A stretch of DNA of 64,000 nucleotides from JBBROS01 sp965213845 (GTDB lineage Bacteria > Pseudomonadota > Alphaproteobacteria > Acetobacterales > Acetobacteraceae), in NCBI GenBank assembly GCA_965213845.1, contig CBDCAI010000004.1, positions 558,001-622,000 of the forward strand, given 5' to 3'. Under the pieces are notes generated by a model. The model ran no database searches and was not told the origin of the DNA. It was given only the letters and a program-made list of their open reading frames with translations. How positions within the stretch are numbered: position 1 is the first letter of the stretch; every line of letters begins with the position of its first letter. Made by a program: the position numbers and the translations under genes. Below, in pieces: positions 62,767 through 64,000 of the stretch.

Positions 62767-64000
62767 GCCTTCGTCAGATAGCGGAAGTCCGGCTCCCGAC
62801 AGGGCCAGAACTGATAGCCGCCGACGGTCTTCTGCATCGCCACATCATGCAGCGGCTGGCAGATCGGGATCGCAGGCAGCTCCTTGAACGCCAGCTCCAT
62901 GAACGAGGTCACGGCGGCCTTGTAGGCGGCCGGGTCGGCAGCGAAGCGCGCGCCGTCGATCAGCTTGTCCATCCCCGGGTTCTGGTAGGAGCTGACGTTG
63001 AAGATCGAGTTGTTGCCGTGATAGTTCCAGAAGAAGAAGTAGTCCGGCCAGTCCAGCCAGCCGCCGAACCGGTTGACCACCATGGGGGCCGTCTTCTTGT
63101 TCAGCTCTCCCCGGAAGTTCGCCCCGGGGATCTTCTGCAGCTCGACCGTGATCCCGAGCGGCGCCAAGGCCTCCTTCACCAGCACGCACATGGGTTCGGC
63201 GATGGTGGCGCTGCCTGCATCGAACAGCAGCGTGGTCGTGAAGGGGGCGACACCGGCCTCCTTCATCAGCGCCTGCGCCTTGTCCATGTTGGTGGAGTAG
63301 GGGAAGGGCTGCGGCCAGCTCAGCGCGGCCGGGGTCGCGGGGCCGCCCCACATCGGCACGCCGCGCCCGAACAGGGCGGCTTGCATGATCTTGTCGTAGG
63401 GGATGGCCCAGGCGACGGCCTGGCGCAGCCGCACGTCGGTGAACGGGCCGGTCGCCGTGTTCAGCGCCACATACCAGATGGCGTTCGGGATGGGCACGCC
63501 CACCACCCGGACCTTGCCCGCCTCAGCCAGGTCCTTGAAGTCCTTCGGCGGCAGGCCGTAGCTGATGTCCGCGTCGCCCCGCTCGAGCAGGGCGCGCCGG
63601 GTGGACGGGCTCGGGATGTCGCGGGCGATCACCCGGCGCAGCTTCGGCAAGGGCCCGCTCTTCCACGCATCGAACCGCGAGTAGACCGTCTCCGTCCCCG
63701 GCTTCCAGCTGTCGACCTTCCAGGCCCCGCCGCCGGCGATGTTGTTCTTCAGATAGTCCTTCGCCCAGGGGTCTCCGCCGCCGTTGGCCTTGGCCGTCTC
63801 GCTGTCGAAGATGAACGGGATCGTCACCGCCAGGTCGGGCATCGTCAGCTTGTCGCGGCGCAGGAAGTCCACCCGGAACGTCCGGTCGTCGACCACCACG
63901 AACTGCTCGGGCTTCTCCATGCTGCCGGCGTTCATCTGCGTCGTCGCGAAGCCGCCGATCGAGACCGCGCGGTCGAGCGACCACTTCACGTCCTTGGCCG
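62763..64000 (-). CDS. Family 5 solute-binding protein of the importer, partial
   Basis: The frame is open to the right edge (the N-terminus and signal peptide are beyond base 64000). The visible 412 aa include WSLDRAVSIGGF, a beta-rich lobe with NIAGGGAWKVDSWKPGTETVYSRFDAWKSG, VRLRQAVAWAIPYDKIMQAALFG, and a C-terminal ELAFKELPAIPICQPLHDVAM, all typical SBP_bac_5. It binds the substrate for the OppB/C/D/F-type proteins that follow. Which peptide, opine or amide it binds cannot be decided from this part. Confidence 0.93.
   Translation of the reverse strand, partial: AKDVKWSLDRAVSIGGFATTQMNAGSMEKPEQFVVVDDRTFRVDFLRRDKLTMPDLAVTIPFIFDSETAKANGGGDPWAKDYLKNNIAGGGAWKVDSWKPGTETVYSRFDAWKSGPLPKLRRVIARDIPSPSTRRALLERGDADISYGLPPKDFKDLAEAGKVRVVGVPIPNAIWYVALNTATGPFTDVRLRQAVAWAIPYDKIMQAALFGRGVPMWGGPATPAALSWPQPFPYSTNMDKAQALMKEAGVAPFTTTLLFDAGSATIAEPMCVLVKEALAPLGITVELQKIPGANFRGELNKKTAPMVVNRFGGWLDWPDYFFFWNYHGNNSIFNVSSYQNPGMDKLIDGARFAADPAAYKAAVTSFMELAFKELPAIPICQPLHDVAMQKTVGGYQFWPCREPDFRYLTKA

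Overview
The window is high-GC DNA from an alphaproteobacterium, most likely Rhodospirillales (Acetobacteraceae or a near relative). The evidence is a 16S-Ile-Ala-23S-5S-fMet rRNA operon, a class I lysyl-tRNA synthetase, a Usg protein, a plant/alphaproteobacterial-type glutamate-cysteine ligase, heme A synthase CtaA, a CbpA/CbpM pair, CIRCE-controlled groESL and a PEP-CTERM protein. The genus cannot be named from the sequence alone.

Positions 1-7690 look like an eroded genomic island. A truncated IS5-type transposase sits at the left edge. It is followed by a tightly overlapping surface-polysaccharide operon on the minus strand: WavE-like protein, FkbM methyltransferase, HAD phosphatase, nucleotidyltransferase-APH kinase fusion, and a second nucleotidyltransferase. 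After about 1.3 kb without genes comes the C-terminal half of a large serine recombinase, ending 3 nt from the initiator tRNA gene that closes the rRNA operon. The rRNA operon (7692-13255, minus strand) has three candidate tandem promoters in its leader.

From about 14 kb onward the genes are ordinary chromosomal housekeeping and accessory genes. They include a lytic transglycosylase, DUF1028 plus a solute-binding protein, glgX, a MarR/MATE divergon with a perfect operator palindrome, two paralogous lipoproteins, a class I LysRS translationally coupled to an MprF-like protein with a shortened synthase domain, a DinG-like helicase, TerB, a catalase remnant, two cold-shock genes and groESL with two CIRCE elements.

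From 34 kb to 53 kb there is an operon of DUF3034, truncated globin, amicyanin-like cupredoxin and a degenerate-GGDEF/EAL protein, then a TVP38/GT2 pair, ctaA, tldD with an SGNH hydrolase, gshA with a BTAD/TolB-like/TPR regulator, ubiA with an ETF-beta-type methyltransferase, cbpA/cbpM, an arylmalonate-decarboxylase-like enzyme and a zinc metallopeptidase.

The last 11 kb holds a PEP-CTERM surface protein with a candidate sigma-54 promoter, a TauD dioxygenase with an SsuA-like binding protein, a CadC-like/TPR regulator with an RMD1-like membrane protein, and a complete peptide/opine-type ABC importer operon ending in an AtzH/HpxZ-like gene. The binding protein of that operon runs off the right edge.

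The most notable points are the nucleotidyltransferase/APH/HAD cassette in the island, the LysRS-flippase coupling, and the globin-cupredoxin-c-di-GMP operon.
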